Shown here in pieces: positions 1 to 9,399 of a DNA stretch of 64,000 nt. Within the stretch, counting starts at the first letter, position 1. Each line of letters opens with the position of its first letter. The DNA lies in contig CAVSZY010000004.1 in the NCBI GenBank assembly GCA_963732585.1, positions 744,001 to 808,000 of the forward strand, in the 5' to 3' direction. The notes beneath the pieces were generated by a model. That model saw nothing but the letters and a program-made list of their open reading frames with translations. It did not search any database and had not been told where the DNA came from. The stretch comes from WLMZ01 sp963732585 (GTDB lineage Bacteria > Actinomycetota > Acidimicrobiia > Acidimicrobiales > Ilumatobacteraceae). Position numbers and translations under genes: made by a program.

Positions 1-909
1 CATGGGCGAGACGGGCGACGCGGTGCCTGCGGGCGGCGTCAAGGTTGTCGTTGGGTCGTCGACTCCGCTGGCGATGCGGGTCAGCCGGGCCTTCAAATCG
101 CCGCCGGTCGTAGGGCGATCATCGGGATTGCGCGACAACAGCTGATGGATGAGCTCGGCGAGACCGTAGGGCAACGTCGGGCGAAGTCGGCTGAGTGAGG
201 TTGGGTCACGCTGCAGGCGGGCGAGCGCGGTGGCTGCGTCGTTCTCGCCGATAAACGGAACTCGCCCGGCGAGGCACTCGTAAAGCACGAGGCCAAGGGA
301 ATAGAGATCGGCGCGACCATCGAGACGTTTGCCGCGAACCTGCTCGGGGGAGAGGTACTTCGCGGTTCCCATCATGATGTTGTCGTTGGTCAGGTCGGCC
401 GATGTGCTCAGGCCCTTGGCGATCCCGAAATCGGTGAGCAATACCCGCCCGTCCGGGGTGATCATGATGTTGCCGGGTTTGACATCGCGGTGTACCAACC
501 CGGCTGAATGAGCGGCATCGAGTGCGGCAGCGACGCAACTGCCGATGTGCATCGTCAGTTCTGGACTCAACTTGCGCTGGTCATCGAGCAGTTGGCGCAG
601 ACTCTTGCCGTTGACGAGTTGCATGACCACGGCCTGGCGGCCGTCGAAATCAACCGAATCATGGACACCGACAATGTTCGGGTGGGACAGGCGGGCGGCG
701 GTGACGATCTCTCGACGGAAGCGCTCTACGACGATCGGATCGCTGGCCAGCGATGATTTCAGCACCTTAACTGCAACCTGTCGATCGAGCGACGTATCGG
801 TTGCCAGCCACACTTCAGCCATGCCACCTTCCGCGATGCGACGCTCCAAGCGGTAGCGCTCGGCGAGTAAGGACGCGTTGGTCGGAAGAGATTGAGGCGG
901 TGTTGACAT
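1..909 (-). CDS. Serine/threonine protein kinase, C-terminus cut by window edge
   Basis: 303 codons are visible, from the ATG at 909 to the window edge in an open frame. The product is a Hanks-type (PknB-like) kinase catalytic domain, predicted to phosphorylate Ser/Thr residues. In order: glycine-rich loop (RIAEGGMAEVW, about residues 24-34), the VAIK-type lysine in QVAVKVL, the catalytic loop HRDVKPGN near residue 140, DFG in LLTDFGIAKG, and the APE-like segment KYLSPEQVRGK. All catalytic motifs are intact. The sequence turns Pro/Thr-rich just before the edge, consistent with a juxtamembrane linker, so a transmembrane segment and sensor may lie outside. It is the last visible gene of a minus-strand run with DegV, the secreted protein and GNAT. 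The substrate is unknown. Confidence 0.93.
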   Translation of the reverse strand, partial: MSTPPQSLPTNASLLAERYRLERRIAEGGMAEVWLATDTSLDRQVAVKVLKSSLASDPIVVERFRREIVTAARLSHPNIVGVHDSVDFDGRQAVVMQLVNGKSLRQLLDDQRKLSPELTMHIGSCVAAALDAAHSAGLVHRDVKPGNIMITPDGRVLLTDFGIAKGLSTSADLTNDNIMMGTAKYLSPEQVRGKRLDGRADLYSLGLVLYECLAGRVPFIGENDAATALARLQRDPTSLSRLRPTLPYGLAELIHQLLSRNPDDRPTTGGDLKARLTRIASGVDDPTTTLTPPAGTASPVSPM

Positions 910-974
910 CGTTCGCCTCAGACGCTAGTTGGCACAAGCCCTGATATCAGGGCAATTCGAGTGACAGCTTGCCG

Positions 975-1838
975 TCAGCTCCGTGTCTGAAAGGCAACAC
1001 CGATGGTTCCGCGCCCGGAATGGCTGCCAACGACAGGGCCAATATCGCCGACGACGATGTCGCCTGCGTAGTGCGGTCGCAGCATGGCGAGGAACTTGTC
1101 GACGTCCGGACAGTCGCCGTGCAGCACCGCGAGGTTTTCGATTTCGCCGTACGCCGTGATCTTGTCGACCAGAAAAGCGAGCGCTTTGGCCCGCGTGCGT
1201 TGTTTGCCACCCTCTTCAACCTTGCCGTCGCGCACCTCGATGATCGGCTTGATCGACAGCACCGAGGCGAGCATGGCCTTCGCTCCGCCGATGCGGCCGC
1301 CCTTTTTCAGATTGTCGAGCGTGTCGAGTGCCCCCCAAACCTTTGTCCGTGACGCGGCATCGTTGGCCAAGGCCACGATCTCGGCCAGCGACTGGCCGTG
1401 CTGAGCGGCGCGGGCGCAGGCGACGGCGATGGTGCCAAGCCCGAGGGTTACGCTGCGACTATCGATCACCTCGACAGGGATCGTGTCCTTGACCGCCCGA
1501 GCGGCGAGTTCGGCGCTTTGCATGGTGGCCGACAGCGCCGCGCTCAACGAGATCGTGACGATCGCGCTGGCACCGTCAGCGGCCAGCCGACGATAGGCGG
1601 CTTCGAACTGTCCAGGTGCGGGAGCGGCGGTGGAGGGGAGCACCGGCGACGCCGCTGAACGGGCCCAGAATTCTTGCGTCGTTAGATCTTGGCGGTCGAT
1701 GAACTCGTCGTCACCGAATCGAATGGACAGGGGCACGATGACGATGCCGAGCTCGTCGGCCACGTCTTGGGGCAGGTCACATGCGCTATCGGTCACAATT
1801 CGAACGGTCACCGGCGCAACGCTACTCGCAAACGTCAT
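975..1838 (-). CDS. DegV family protein (fatty-acid-binding)
   Basis: 287 aa, full DegV length. The start is typical of the family (VRIVTDSACDLPQD), followed by the domain-swap region with Thr/Ser residues (TSLSAALSATMQSAELAA-like) and the conserved DTLDNLKKGGRIGG segment near residue 190. DegV proteins bind a fatty acid; some, such as staphylococcal FakB, present it to a fatty-acid kinase. No FakA-like kinase is visible here, so the partner is unknown. The gene lies 56 bp downstream of the secreted-protein gene and 65 bp upstream of the kinase, on the same strand, so co-transcription is likely. A second, divergent DegV lies at 58.3 kb. Confidence 0.92.
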   Translation of the reverse strand: MTFASSVAPVTVRIVTDSACDLPQDVADELGIVIVPLSIRFGDDEFIDRQDLTTQEFWARSAASPVLPSTAAPAPGQFEAAYRRLAADGASAIVTISLSAALSATMQSAELAARAVKDTIPVEVIDSRSVTLGLGTIAVACARAAQHGQSLAEIVALANDAASRTKVWGALDTLDNLKKGGRIGGAKAMLASVLSIKPIIEVRDGKVEEGGKQRTRAKALAFLVDKITAYGEIENLAVLHGDCPDVDKFLAMLRPHYAGDIVVGDIGPVVGSHSGRGTIGVAFQTRS

Positions 1839-1894
1839 TGCCTATCGACCATCAGCCGACGGCAGCGGTGGCGGGCGTCGGTGAATCCTGATGC

Positions 1895-3877
1895 TCAGCC
1901 GCCGCCTGGCGACGGCGCGGCGTTTCGGCTGTTCTTGTACCACCAGGCCAGCACCATCAGCACGAATCCGCCGGTCAACACCTGGGCCAGCCCGGACAGC
2001 GTGCGCACGTTGGCCGTCAGCGTCACCGGTTCACCGAGCAAAATCTCGCGTCCGCTGCCATCTGGCTGCGGCGTGAGCACCGAGAGGGTGACGTTGAAGG
2101 TTCCGTTGGATCGAATGAAGACAGGAATCTTGACTTCATTCGGCACCTCCGGCAGCAAGGTGACCGCCATATCGCCTTCCGGGAAGGTCATCTTCGACGA
2201 GGTCAAACGCACCTTGACGTCCAACGGTCGCTCGGCATTTGACTGCAAGACGATCGGTATCGCCGTCTCGCGCCCGCTCACCGTAAAGGAGAACTCCTGC
2301 GGCGTGACCACGTGGGAGCGAATCTCAGCGCTCTCGGCCTCGAGTGCGGCGAGCGCAGCGCGCGTCGAGGCCAGCGGGGTCGACGACGAATCGAGTGCCT
2401 CCAAGGTCGCAAACCAGCGCTCGCTCACCGGGTCGTCGTCTCCCAGCATCGATGCCGTGGCGACGAGCGCCTGGCGGGTTTGCGCGGCGTCTTCGACTTT
2501 CGTTGCCAGTTCAGTGCCGTCGACCTCGGGCAGCACGACGCTCAGCGGGAACCCATCGACGATCAGTCGAGACGTCTGATCGAAGGCCTCGACGAGCGGC
2601 AAGAAGGTCACCGCGCCGGTCGGTTGCAACAACCCGGCCACCCGATTGAGCAAGGCAATGTCGGGCAGTCCGCCGTCAGATCGACCGATAAACAACGTGT
2701 GTCCGGCGAGGTCACCACCGTTGTGTAACTCGTTGCGCGTGACCAGGAGGTCGGCGGCGGCGTAGATGGCGCGCTGTTCAAACGAACCGATCGTCGACTC
2801 CAACACGTCGGTGGCCCGCACGTCGATCACCGCGATCGGCAATGAGCCGTCGGCCAGCGAGGCCAGCACAATCCGCATCGTGTCAGCAAACACCGGCCTG
2901 TTGATGGAGTCGTTGAATGCCTGTGGGGTGATCACGGCCAGGCGAACGCCGAGGTCGCGCAGCATCTCCGCGCCGCGGGTGCCGAGCGAACCCGGTTCGA
3001 TCCACACGCTGCGGATCGTCGGTGAGGTTTGCAGCGTGGCGGCGGTGAACGTCTCGCCATCGACAAGCAGTTGCGTGAACCGGGACTGCTGGCCGGCCGC
3101 CGCCGCTTGCGAGGCATCGAAGGGACGGTATGGCTGGGAGATGAGATCGATCCCTTGCAATGCAGATTGCAGTCCGTCGTGTTGGTTTGGGGTCAGGCGC
3201 GACAGCAGCTCGGGGGAGATGGCCACGGTCATGTTGAGCAGCGGGTCGGCTGCGGCCAATTGCGCAACGGCCTCGTTGACCGCCTCAGGCAGCGAACTCG
3301 ACGTGCCAGGCAGGGCTGGTGGGGTCGTCAATGAACCAACCACCGAGGCCTGCAAGGCAGGCAACAGGGCAACGTCGGGGTTTGGCTGACGATCGACGAC
3401 GGTGCGTAGATCGCCGATAATCATCGAGCCGGAGCGAACATCGATGACCACCGGAAACAACCCGGCGGAAGGGAACTGTAAGGCTTCGGCGGTGCGCTGT
3501 TCCGACTCCGTGGCCACCGTCAGGAGGTAGGTCGAACCATCTCGGCTCAGCGAGCTGACCGGAATATCCACTGAGTCGATCGCCGCCGGCAAGCTGCCGA
3601 CGACGTCGGTGCGGTTGAGCACGTTGGTCAGCTCGCCGCGGGCCGTCACCTTGCGATACACGGTGATCACCGCAACAGCATCCTCGGGAATCTCCGCGGG
3701 TGACGAAAACCCAATCGTCAGTGGCGTGTTCACGGGGAGCGCTAGCTCCTGGGACACCAGCTCGAGAGCGGCGCTTGCCGCTGCCTGGCCACCGCTGCCG
3801 ACGACCACGAGCGCGCTGGCGATGGTTATAGCGATGACCGTGCGAGCCAATGCGCCCCTGCTCGCTACGCCGATCAC
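1895..3877 (-). CDS. Large secreted, C-terminally membrane-anchored protein (Rv3909/DUF6049-like by context)
   Basis: 660 aa. The N-terminus has a signal peptide (about residues 10-36, ending AAASAAL). A long extracellular region of beta-rich, Ser/Thr-containing sequence follows. Near the C-terminus is one hydrophobic helix (GFVLMVLAWWY), then a short basic tail. This is the layout of the large proteins found between pcnA and murJ in actinobacteria (Rv3909 in Mycobacterium tuberculosis). pcnA is two genes away here, but murJ is not visible. The stop/start junction with the upstream GNAT gene overlaps by 4 bp, implying translational coupling. No catalytic motif was recognised; a role in the cell envelope is inference from topology and context. 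Confidence 0.75.
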   Translation of the reverse strand: MIGVASRGALARTVIAITIASALVVVGSGGQAAASAALELVSQELALPVNTPLTIGFSSPAEIPEDAVAVITVYRKVTARGELTNVLNRTDVVGSLPAAIDSVDIPVSSLSRDGSTYLLTVATESEQRTAEALQFPSAGLFPVVIDVRSGSMIIGDLRTVVDRQPNPDVALLPALQASVVGSLTTPPALPGTSSSLPEAVNEAVAQLAAADPLLNMTVAISPELLSRLTPNQHDGLQSALQGIDLISQPYRPFDASQAAAAGQQSRFTQLLVDGETFTAATLQTSPTIRSVWIEPGSLGTRGAEMLRDLGVRLAVITPQAFNDSINRPVFADTMRIVLASLADGSLPIAVIDVRATDVLESTIGSFEQRAIYAAADLLVTRNELHNGGDLAGHTLFIGRSDGGLPDIALLNRVAGLLQPTGAVTFLPLVEAFDQTSRLIVDGFPLSVVLPEVDGTELATKVEDAAQTRQALVATASMLGDDDPVSERWFATLEALDSSSTPLASTRAALAALEAESAEIRSHVVTPQEFSFTVSGRETAIPIVLQSNAERPLDVKVRLTSSKMTFPEGDMAVTLLPEVPNEVKIPVFIRSNGTFNVTLSVLTPQPDGSGREILLGEPVTLTANVRTLSGLAQVLTGGFVLMVLAWWYKNSRNAAPSPGGG

Positions 3878-4686
3878 AGATCGTCCAATCCGCGTTCAGC
3901 GACGAGCAAGCCGTGGGGCAGCGCTCGAAAACCGATGCGCCGGTACAGGCGTAAGGCGTCGAGGTTGTCGTCGTGGGTGTTGACGACGGCGCGGGTCGCC
4001 CGGCTGCGGCGCATCCAGTTCAGGGCGTCGAAGACCAATGCCGATCCGATGCCGTTGCCCTGCACGTTGGGGTGCACGGCGAGGCGTTGAAGGTAGCCCT
4101 CAGGCCCAGCTCGTCCACTGATCGCGTAGCCGACGACGCCCTCGATGGCATCGAGATCGGCACCGTTGCCAACGTTGTTGTCAAGGTTGTTGCTGCCACC
4201 GAGCATTCGCCGAGCTCCAAAGTCAACGGTGCGGGCACGATGCTGCGGGGTTGCCGTGCACGACTCGGTGATGCCGTAGATGTCGATCGCCCACTTGGCC
4301 CCGAAGGCCACTTCGTCCACCGCTCGCGCAGCCTCCTGGTCACGTTGACGAAGACGGCGACTACGAACCTGATTAACCGGTCGACGCCAGCCGACAAGCG
4401 ACATGTCAAGCACGGTCAGACGTTGGATGACCTCAAAGCGCTGCGACTCGAGCGATCTGGCGAAAACCTCGGGCACCGCCACCAGTCGAGCGGCCAGAAA
4501 GCCGCGGGAACGAAGCTCGGACAACCACACGTGTAACACCGGTGCCGATGGGATCTCCAGACAGTTGATCACGCTGACTTGGGCGATCGAAGGATCGTAC
4601 GACCACGGCCGGGCGTGCGCGTACATCGTTCCGCTTCGAAGGGTCAACGGCCAATGAGGAGCCATCGTCTGGGCCCGCGAGATCAT
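3874..4686 (-). CDS. GNAT family N-acetyltransferase
   Basis: About 270 aa from the ATG at 4686; a GTG two codons upstream (4692) is also in frame. The C-terminal half is a clear GNAT domain: LQRLAVHPNVQGNGIGSAL carries the acetyl-CoA-binding Q/RxxGxG/A signature near residue 205, and NLDALRLYRRIGFRAL is the usual final helix/strand. The N-terminal 150 residues are less conserved and Arg-rich. The 3' end overlaps the start of the secreted-protein gene by 4 bp. Divergent from pcnA with 70 bp between starts. Substrate not predictable. Confidence 0.88.
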   Translation of the reverse strand: MISRAQTMAPHWPLTLRSGTMYAHARPWSYDPSIAQVSVINCLEIPSAPVLHVWLSELRSRGFLAARLVAVPEVFARSLESQRFEVIQRLTVLDMSLVGWRRPVNQVRSRRLRQRDQEAARAVDEVAFGAKWAIDIYGITESCTATPQHRARTVDFGARRMLGGSNNLDNNVGNGADLDAIEGVVGYAISGRAGPEGYLQRLAVHPNVQGNGIGSALVFDALNWMRRSRATRAVVNTHDDNLDALRLYRRIGFRALPHGLLVAERGLDDL

Positions 4687-4756
4687 GACCACGAACGGTA
4701 GCGCCGGTTACCGTTGGTCGCTCGACAGGGTGACGCCGACGTAGCCTGGCGGGGTC

Positions 4757-6202
4757 ATGATTCCACAACGGTTCCGACCTGTATTCGATGAACTTGCCCC
4801 GTTGACGGAGCGTTTTCGCGCCGCCGAGAAGCGCCTGTATCTCGTTGGGGGGACCGTTCGCGACTTGCTCGCTGACAGCACCCGACCCTCCGACTCGATG
4901 GCGCACCCGCTGGCCGAATCAACGGCCGACGCGCAACGCGACTTCGATGCCACCACCGACGCCTTGCCGCAGGACATCAAGGCCTGCCTGTCAGGCTGGG
5001 CCGACGCGATCTGGACGCAGGGCGAACGGTTCGGAACGATCGGGGCCAAAAAGGGTGACCGGGTGTACGAGATCACCACGCACCGGGCCGAGGCCTACAA
5101 CGAAGATTCACGCAAACCCGACGTCGTCTTCTCTGATGCGATCGAGGTCGACCTGTCGCGGCGCGACTTCACCGTCAACGCCATGGCCCTTGAGTTGACT
5201 TCGGCCGCGCCGACCCTGGTCGATCCATTTGGCGGCACGGCCGATCTGGTGTCGCGCACACTGCGCACACCGCTGTCGCCGGATCAGAGCTTTACCGATG
5301 ATCCGCTGCGCATGTTGCGCGCTGCTCGCTTCATCGCCGGGCACGGCCTGAAGCCCACCGAGGAGTTACTCGATGCCGTGAAACGGCTGGCGTCGCGCCT
5401 CGAGATCGTCTCGGCCGAACGGATCCGTGACGAACTGGACAAGCTGATCGTTGTCGACCACCCCGCCAACGGTCTGTTCTTTCTGGTGGAGAACGGCCTC
5501 GCGCAGCACTTTCTGCCGGAGTTGCCGGCCATGCGCCTGGAACAGGACCCGATCCATCGCCATAAGGATGTTCTCACGCACACGATTGCCGTCGTCGAGA
5601 ACGTCACCCGCGACTTCCCAGGCGAGTTCGATTTCCGTCGAACCCGCCTCGCTGCGTTGTTGCACGACGTCGGCAAACCGCGCACCCGCGGCTACCTCAA
5701 GGGGAAAGGGGTCACTTTCCATCACCACGAGGTGGTTGGGGCGCGAATGGCAAAGACGCGCCTGCAGGCCTTGCGCTACAGCAACGAAGACGTCGAGGCC
5801 GTCACCCAGCTCGTCGCCCTGCACCTTCGATTTCACGGCTACGAGACGGGTTGGACCGACTCGGCCGTTCGTCGCTACGTCAACGATGCAGGGCCGCTGC
5901 TCAACGAACTCAACGTGTTGACGCGCTGCGACTGCACAACGCGCAACGAACGCAAGGCGCTGATGCTCAGCCGCAGAATGGACGACCTCGAGGACCGTAT
6001 TGCCGCCCTGGCTGCCCAAGAAGAACTGAAGGCGATTCGCCCCGAACTCGACGGAGTCGCGGTGATGCGCATTCTCGGACTGACCCCTGGACGCGACGTT
6101 GGGGAAGCGATGAAGTTCTTGATGGACGTGCGCTTGGACGAGGGACTCCTCGGTGAAGTGGCGATCACCGATCGTCTCAATGAGTGGTGGATAGAACGTT
6201 GA
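4757..6202 (+). CDS. pcnA: CCA tRNA nucleotidyltransferase
   Basis: 481 aa, class II CCA-adding enzyme / poly(A) polymerase family, which builds or repairs the 3' CCA end of tRNAs. Visible motifs: LVGGTVRDLL (nucleotide-binding) at about residues 30-40, DFDATTDALP (the catalytic DxD-type motif) near 57, RDFTVNAMAL near 137, and an HD-domain segment (HRHKDVLTHT, LLHDVGKP, HHHEVVGARM) at 270-330. The HD domain C-terminal to the transferase is typical of the actinobacterial form. ATG start at 4757. This matters here because some tRNA genes in the window encode CCA (Phe, Asp) and one clearly does not (Glu). Confidence 0.95.
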   Translation: MIPQRFRPVFDELAPLTERFRAAEKRLYLVGGTVRDLLADSTRPSDSMAHPLAESTADAQRDFDATTDALPQDIKACLSGWADAIWTQGERFGTIGAKKGDRVYEITTHRAEAYNEDSRKPDVVFSDAIEVDLSRRDFTVNAMALELTSAAPTLVDPFGGTADLVSRTLRTPLSPDQSFTDDPLRMLRAARFIAGHGLKPTEELLDAVKRLASRLEIVSAERIRDELDKLIVVDHPANGLFFLVENGLAQHFLPELPAMRLEQDPIHRHKDVLTHTIAVVENVTRDFPGEFDFRRTRLAALLHDVGKPRTRGYLKGKGVTFHHHEVVGARMAKTRLQALRYSNEDVEAVTQLVALHLRFHGYETGWTDSAVRRYVNDAGPLLNELNVLTRCDCTTRNERKALMLSRRMDDLEDRIAALAAQEELKAIRPELDGVAVMRILGLTPGRDVGEAMKFLMDVRLDEGLLGEVAITDRLNEWWIER

Positions 6203-6366
6203 TGTAGCTTTTTCGGCAAGATGGAAATAGAATGATCACGCGTTGTGGTCAAACGGACCTCAGTTCGAAGCGAAAGGCGGAGTTGCTCGTGACCGGTAGC
6301 GCCGACTACTGCGAGAGACTCCGAGTTCAGTGCAGCGTGCGGGCACCCGGCTTGCTGGTCTTCGTC

Positions 6367-6394
6367 GAGGCGACGTAGTGGAGGCGACGTAGTG
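6367..6394 (+). repeat. 14-bp tandem duplication over the start codon of the PAS-GGDEF-EAL gene
   Basis: GAGGCGACGTAGTG occurs twice in perfect tandem (6367-6380 and 6381-6394), and GAGGCGA begins a third, partial copy. Each copy ends in GTG. The two GTGs are 14 bp apart and so in different frames; only the second (6392) opens the long ORF. Confidence 0.95.
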
Positions 6395-8245
6395 GAGGCG
6401 ATACTTCGTAACGTTGGCATCGTCGTCGCTGCGCTGGCCTGTATCGCGCTTGCCGGTATCGCGCTGGTCACCGTCACTCTGCGCATCCGCCGCTCTCGCC
6501 GCAGCCATCCTTCCAGCCGAGGTATTCCGCCAGCCACGGCCGTGCGCCAGTCATTGATCAATGACGCCTTTGCGCAGGCACCGAATGGTGTGATCATCGT
6601 CGATACATGTGACGGGCTGATCGTCGAAGCGAATCAGCAATTCGCCACCGTGTCTGGCTACAGCATCGAGCAACTCATCGGCTTGCATGTGCGCACGCTG
6701 GTACCCGACGACGACGCCACCAGTTGTTTCGAGGTGTTTCACAGCGCTCGCCAAGGTCGTCAAGCGCTCATCCGGCTCGACCAACGTCTGCACCATCGCG
6801 ACGGTCGCGACATTTGGGTCAGTTGCTCGGCGCGCCTTCCGGTCGCCGACGGCGCTCAGATGGCGGTGATTCACATCGAGGACGTCAGCCAACGTCGCAT
6901 CGCTTCTCATCGACTGCAATGGGCCTCGACTCACGACGAACTCACCGGCTTGCACAACCGGGCCTTTCTGGCCGACGAGTTGCGGCGCCGACTTGAGCAC
7001 GCGCCACTCGGCACGCTGGCAGTGCTCTTTCTCGACTTGGACAACTTTAAGGTCATCTGCGACAGCCTCGGCCATGGGGTAGGTGACGAACTGTTGTACA
7101 ACATGGGTCAGCGGCTCAACGCGGTGATGAGTGACAAGGACGTCATCTCTCGGTTCGGCGGAGACGAATTCCTCTTGTTGATCGACCTGGCCTCGGCGGG
7201 ACTCGACGCGACAGCGGTTTCTGAACGCTTGCGGGAAGAGGTCATCAAACCGATCTACGTCGACGACAATGAGTTCATCGTCACCGCCAGCATCGGTGCA
7301 GCGATCAACGACGTGGCCAACACCACGGCGCTGGAATTGATGCGCGACGCTGATGCAGCGATGTATCGGGCCAAAGCGCGGGGGCGTAATCGGGTCGAGT
7401 TGTTCTCTCACGGTGCCTACGAGTCGTCCGCGCTGGCGCTGCGCACGACGACGGAATTGCGCAACGGGCTACAACGCGACGAGATCATTCCCTACTACCA
7501 GCCGATCGTCGACATCGCCACCGGTGAACTCACGGGGTTCGAAGTGCTGGCGCGTTGGCGGCATCCGGTGCGTGGACTCCTGATGCCGGCGGAGTTTCTG
7601 CCGTTGGCCGAAGAGGTGGGCATCGTCGGCGAGCTTGGTGGCGTCATGCTGCGCAAGGCGTTGACACAACTGGCACTTTGGCGCGCCACGCGCCCCAATT
7701 TCGCCCACCTCTCGGTGTCGGTCAATGTGTCGGCCCGGCAGTTGTTGGACCCCGGATTTCGTTCTTTGGTGAGCGAGACGCTGCGCGAAACCGGGGTTGA
7801 GCCTGGAGCGCTGTGGTTGGAGATCACCGAGACCGCCTTGATGAGCGACGTCAAGGCGGCGACGGTCGTCTTACGAGAGCTGCGCGATCTCGGATTGCAC
7901 CTTTCGGTCGATGACTTCGGCACCGGGTACGCCTCGCTCACCTACCTGAAACGTTTTCCCGTCGAGGCGATCAAAGTCGATCGGTCATTTGTCGATGGTC
8001 TGGGTGTCGATGCCGACGACTCGAGCATCGTCGAGGCGGTGATCAATCTCGGCAAGTCGCTCGGCCTGTTGGTGATCGCCGAGGGGGTGGAGACGCAGTT
8101 GCACCTGTCACGCTTGGCCAGCGTTGGCTGCGACCGAGGCCAGGGATTTCTCTTCGGCCGACCGCGCCCTGCCTCGCTGATCGACACGGTGATGAGCAAT
8201 CCGATGACCGTCACAACGGCGGCGAGCGTCGTCGCAGATTTCTAA
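6392..8245 (+). CDS. Membrane-anchored PAS-GGDEF-EAL cyclic-di-GMP protein
   Basis: 617 aa from a GTG start. In order: one N-terminal transmembrane helix (about residues 7-32); a PAS domain (about 55-165, QAPNGVIIVDTCDG onwards); a GGDEF domain with an intact active-site loop RFGGDEF near residue 255; and an EAL domain (about 355-600). The EAL signature reads EVL (GFEVLARWRHP), keeping the catalytic Glu. Downstream phosphodiesterase motifs DDFGTGYASL and AEGVET are intact. The protein could therefore both make and degrade cyclic-di-GMP, with the PAS domain as sensor. It is monocistronic between pcnA and a convergent methyltransferase remnant. The start codon lies inside a tandem repeat, so the N-terminus is uncertain by a few residues. 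Confidence 0.92.
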   Translation: MEAILRNVGIVVAALACIALAGIALVTVTLRIRRSRRSHPSSRGIPPATAVRQSLINDAFAQAPNGVIIVDTCDGLIVEANQQFATVSGYSIEQLIGLHVRTLVPDDDATSCFEVFHSARQGRQALIRLDQRLHHRDGRDIWVSCSARLPVADGAQMAVIHIEDVSQRRIASHRLQWASTHDELTGLHNRAFLADELRRRLEHAPLGTLAVLFLDLDNFKVICDSLGHGVGDELLYNMGQRLNAVMSDKDVISRFGGDEFLLLIDLASAGLDATAVSERLREEVIKPIYVDDNEFIVTASIGAAINDVANTTALELMRDADAAMYRAKARGRNRVELFSHGAYESSALALRTTTELRNGLQRDEIIPYYQPIVDIATGELTGFEVLARWRHPVRGLLMPAEFLPLAEEVGIVGELGGVMLRKALTQLALWRATRPNFAHLSVSVNVSARQLLDPGFRSLVSETLRETGVEPGALWLEITETALMSDVKAATVVLRELRDLGLHLSVDDFGTGYASLTYLKRFPVEAIKVDRSFVDGLGVDADDSSIVEAVINLGKSLGLLVIAEGVETQLHLSRLASVGCDRGQGFLFGRPRPASLIDTVMSNPMTVTTAASVVADF

Positions 8246-8250
8246 AGAAC

Positions 8251-8842
8251 TCAGACACCGAGTTTGCGGGCGCGAATGACCAGCACCGCTGGCGTCATCG
8301 CCTGTGGGGCATTCGAGGCCCACAACTCGTGCATTGCGTCGATCTGAAAATTCGTTCGCTCCAACATTTGGAAGCGTTCGCTGATCGTTGGTGAAGGCGT
8401 ATCGCCGTAGCCGCGAACAACCGGGGACTGCGGACCGGAGCCGTCAAACATCGCCCGCACCGGGTGGGTGTCGGCCATGATAAACGCCGAGCCGGGACGC
8501 AGAACACGGTGGACCTGGCGAAACAGCCGCGGCAGATCGTCGACCTCGCGTAGCGTGTGTGCAGCAATCACCAGATCGATCGAACCGCTGGTGGCAAAGC
8601 CGAGATCGGCGAGATCACCGTGATGACATTGCACCGTGACCTCGGCCTGCTCGGCTTGGCGGCGCAGCGAGCGCGATTCGATCGCTCGACGGATCGACGG
8701 CTGTGGCCCGTGCCCCGGCGATGGCTAATTGCACCGCGTTGCTCGGCGCGCCGATGCCCAATTCGATGACGCGCTTCGATTGCACCTCCCCGCATAAGCG
8801 GAGTTCGGCATCGTTCGCCACTGCAGACCCGTAGCTGACCAT
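8251..8842 (-). pseudogene. Class I SAM-dependent methyltransferase, frameshifted
   Basis: Two overlapping minus-strand frames together encode one methyltransferase. The upstream frame (start about 8842, MVSYGSAVANDAEL) carries motif I (RVIELGIGAPSNA) and the acidic motif II (TAVDPSSDR). The downstream frame has IDLVIAAHTLREVDDLPRLF, the HRVLRP loop and a C-terminus ending ARKLGV. The break lies at about 8665-8685, where VDPSSDRI should continue into RRQAEQAEVTVQCHHGD. One base would restore the frame. Apart from the shift both halves are well conserved, so a sequence error is as likely as true decay. Convergent with the preceding gene; substrate unknown. Confidence 0.8.
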
Positions 8843-8924
8843 CACCCCAGTGTTGTCGCTGGCGCGCCGTGTCGCGCGGATCGGGCTTCGATCTCCTCGC
8901 GGCAGGGTGCTCACTTGTCGTGAG

Positions 8925-9374
8925 ATGTCAGCGGATAACCTTAGCCCAGTGACATTTTCGGCCGATCAGCTGCGGGGAGGAACCCACCGACCCGGTCGCG
9001 CCATCGTCGACCACCGCCTCGCCCGACGCAATCTGATCAGCGAGTACCGCAAAGGCCGGATCCGGCGCGATCAGATCTGTGACGCGCACAACGAACTGAT
9101 TCGCGCGGCCAAAAACGTCGGTGCACCCACATCGGTCGACTGTCCGATCTGCGAGGAATCGAAGCTCACGCTGGTGACCTATGTCTTCGGCCCTCGGCTA
9201 CCGGCTCACGGCAAATGTGTTTCCAGCAAGGCCGATCTGGTTCAGTTCCGCCACCGTGAGGACGACCTCTCTGCCTACGTGGTCGAGGCCTGCGTCAATT
9301 GCCATTGGCACCATCTGCTCAGGGTTCTGCCGCTGGGCGGCAAACGGGCGCAACGCGCCGAAAAGCCGGGCTGA
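8925..9374 (+). CDS. DUF5318 family protein (zinc-ribbon-like)
   Basis: 149 aa from the ATG at 8925; a GTG at 8949 is an alternative. An N-terminal basic helix (VDHRLARRNLISEYRKGRI, then RDQICDAHNELIRAA) is followed by two CxxC pairs, CPICEES near residue 66 and CVNCHWHH near 125. This matches the small actinobacterial DUF5318 family, whose function is unknown to me. The two Cys pairs suggest a structural zinc. It is divergent from the methyltransferase remnant, with about 80 bp between starts. Confidence 0.82.
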   Translation: MSADNLSPVTFSADQLRGGTHRPGRAIVDHRLARRNLISEYRKGRIRRDQICDAHNELIRAAKNVGAPTSVDCPICEESKLTLVTYVFGPRLPAHGKCVSSKADLVQFRHREDDLSAYVVEACVNCHWHHLLRVLPLGGKRAQRAEKPG

Positions 9375-9399
9375 GCCGGGCTGAGTGCCCGGTACAGAG

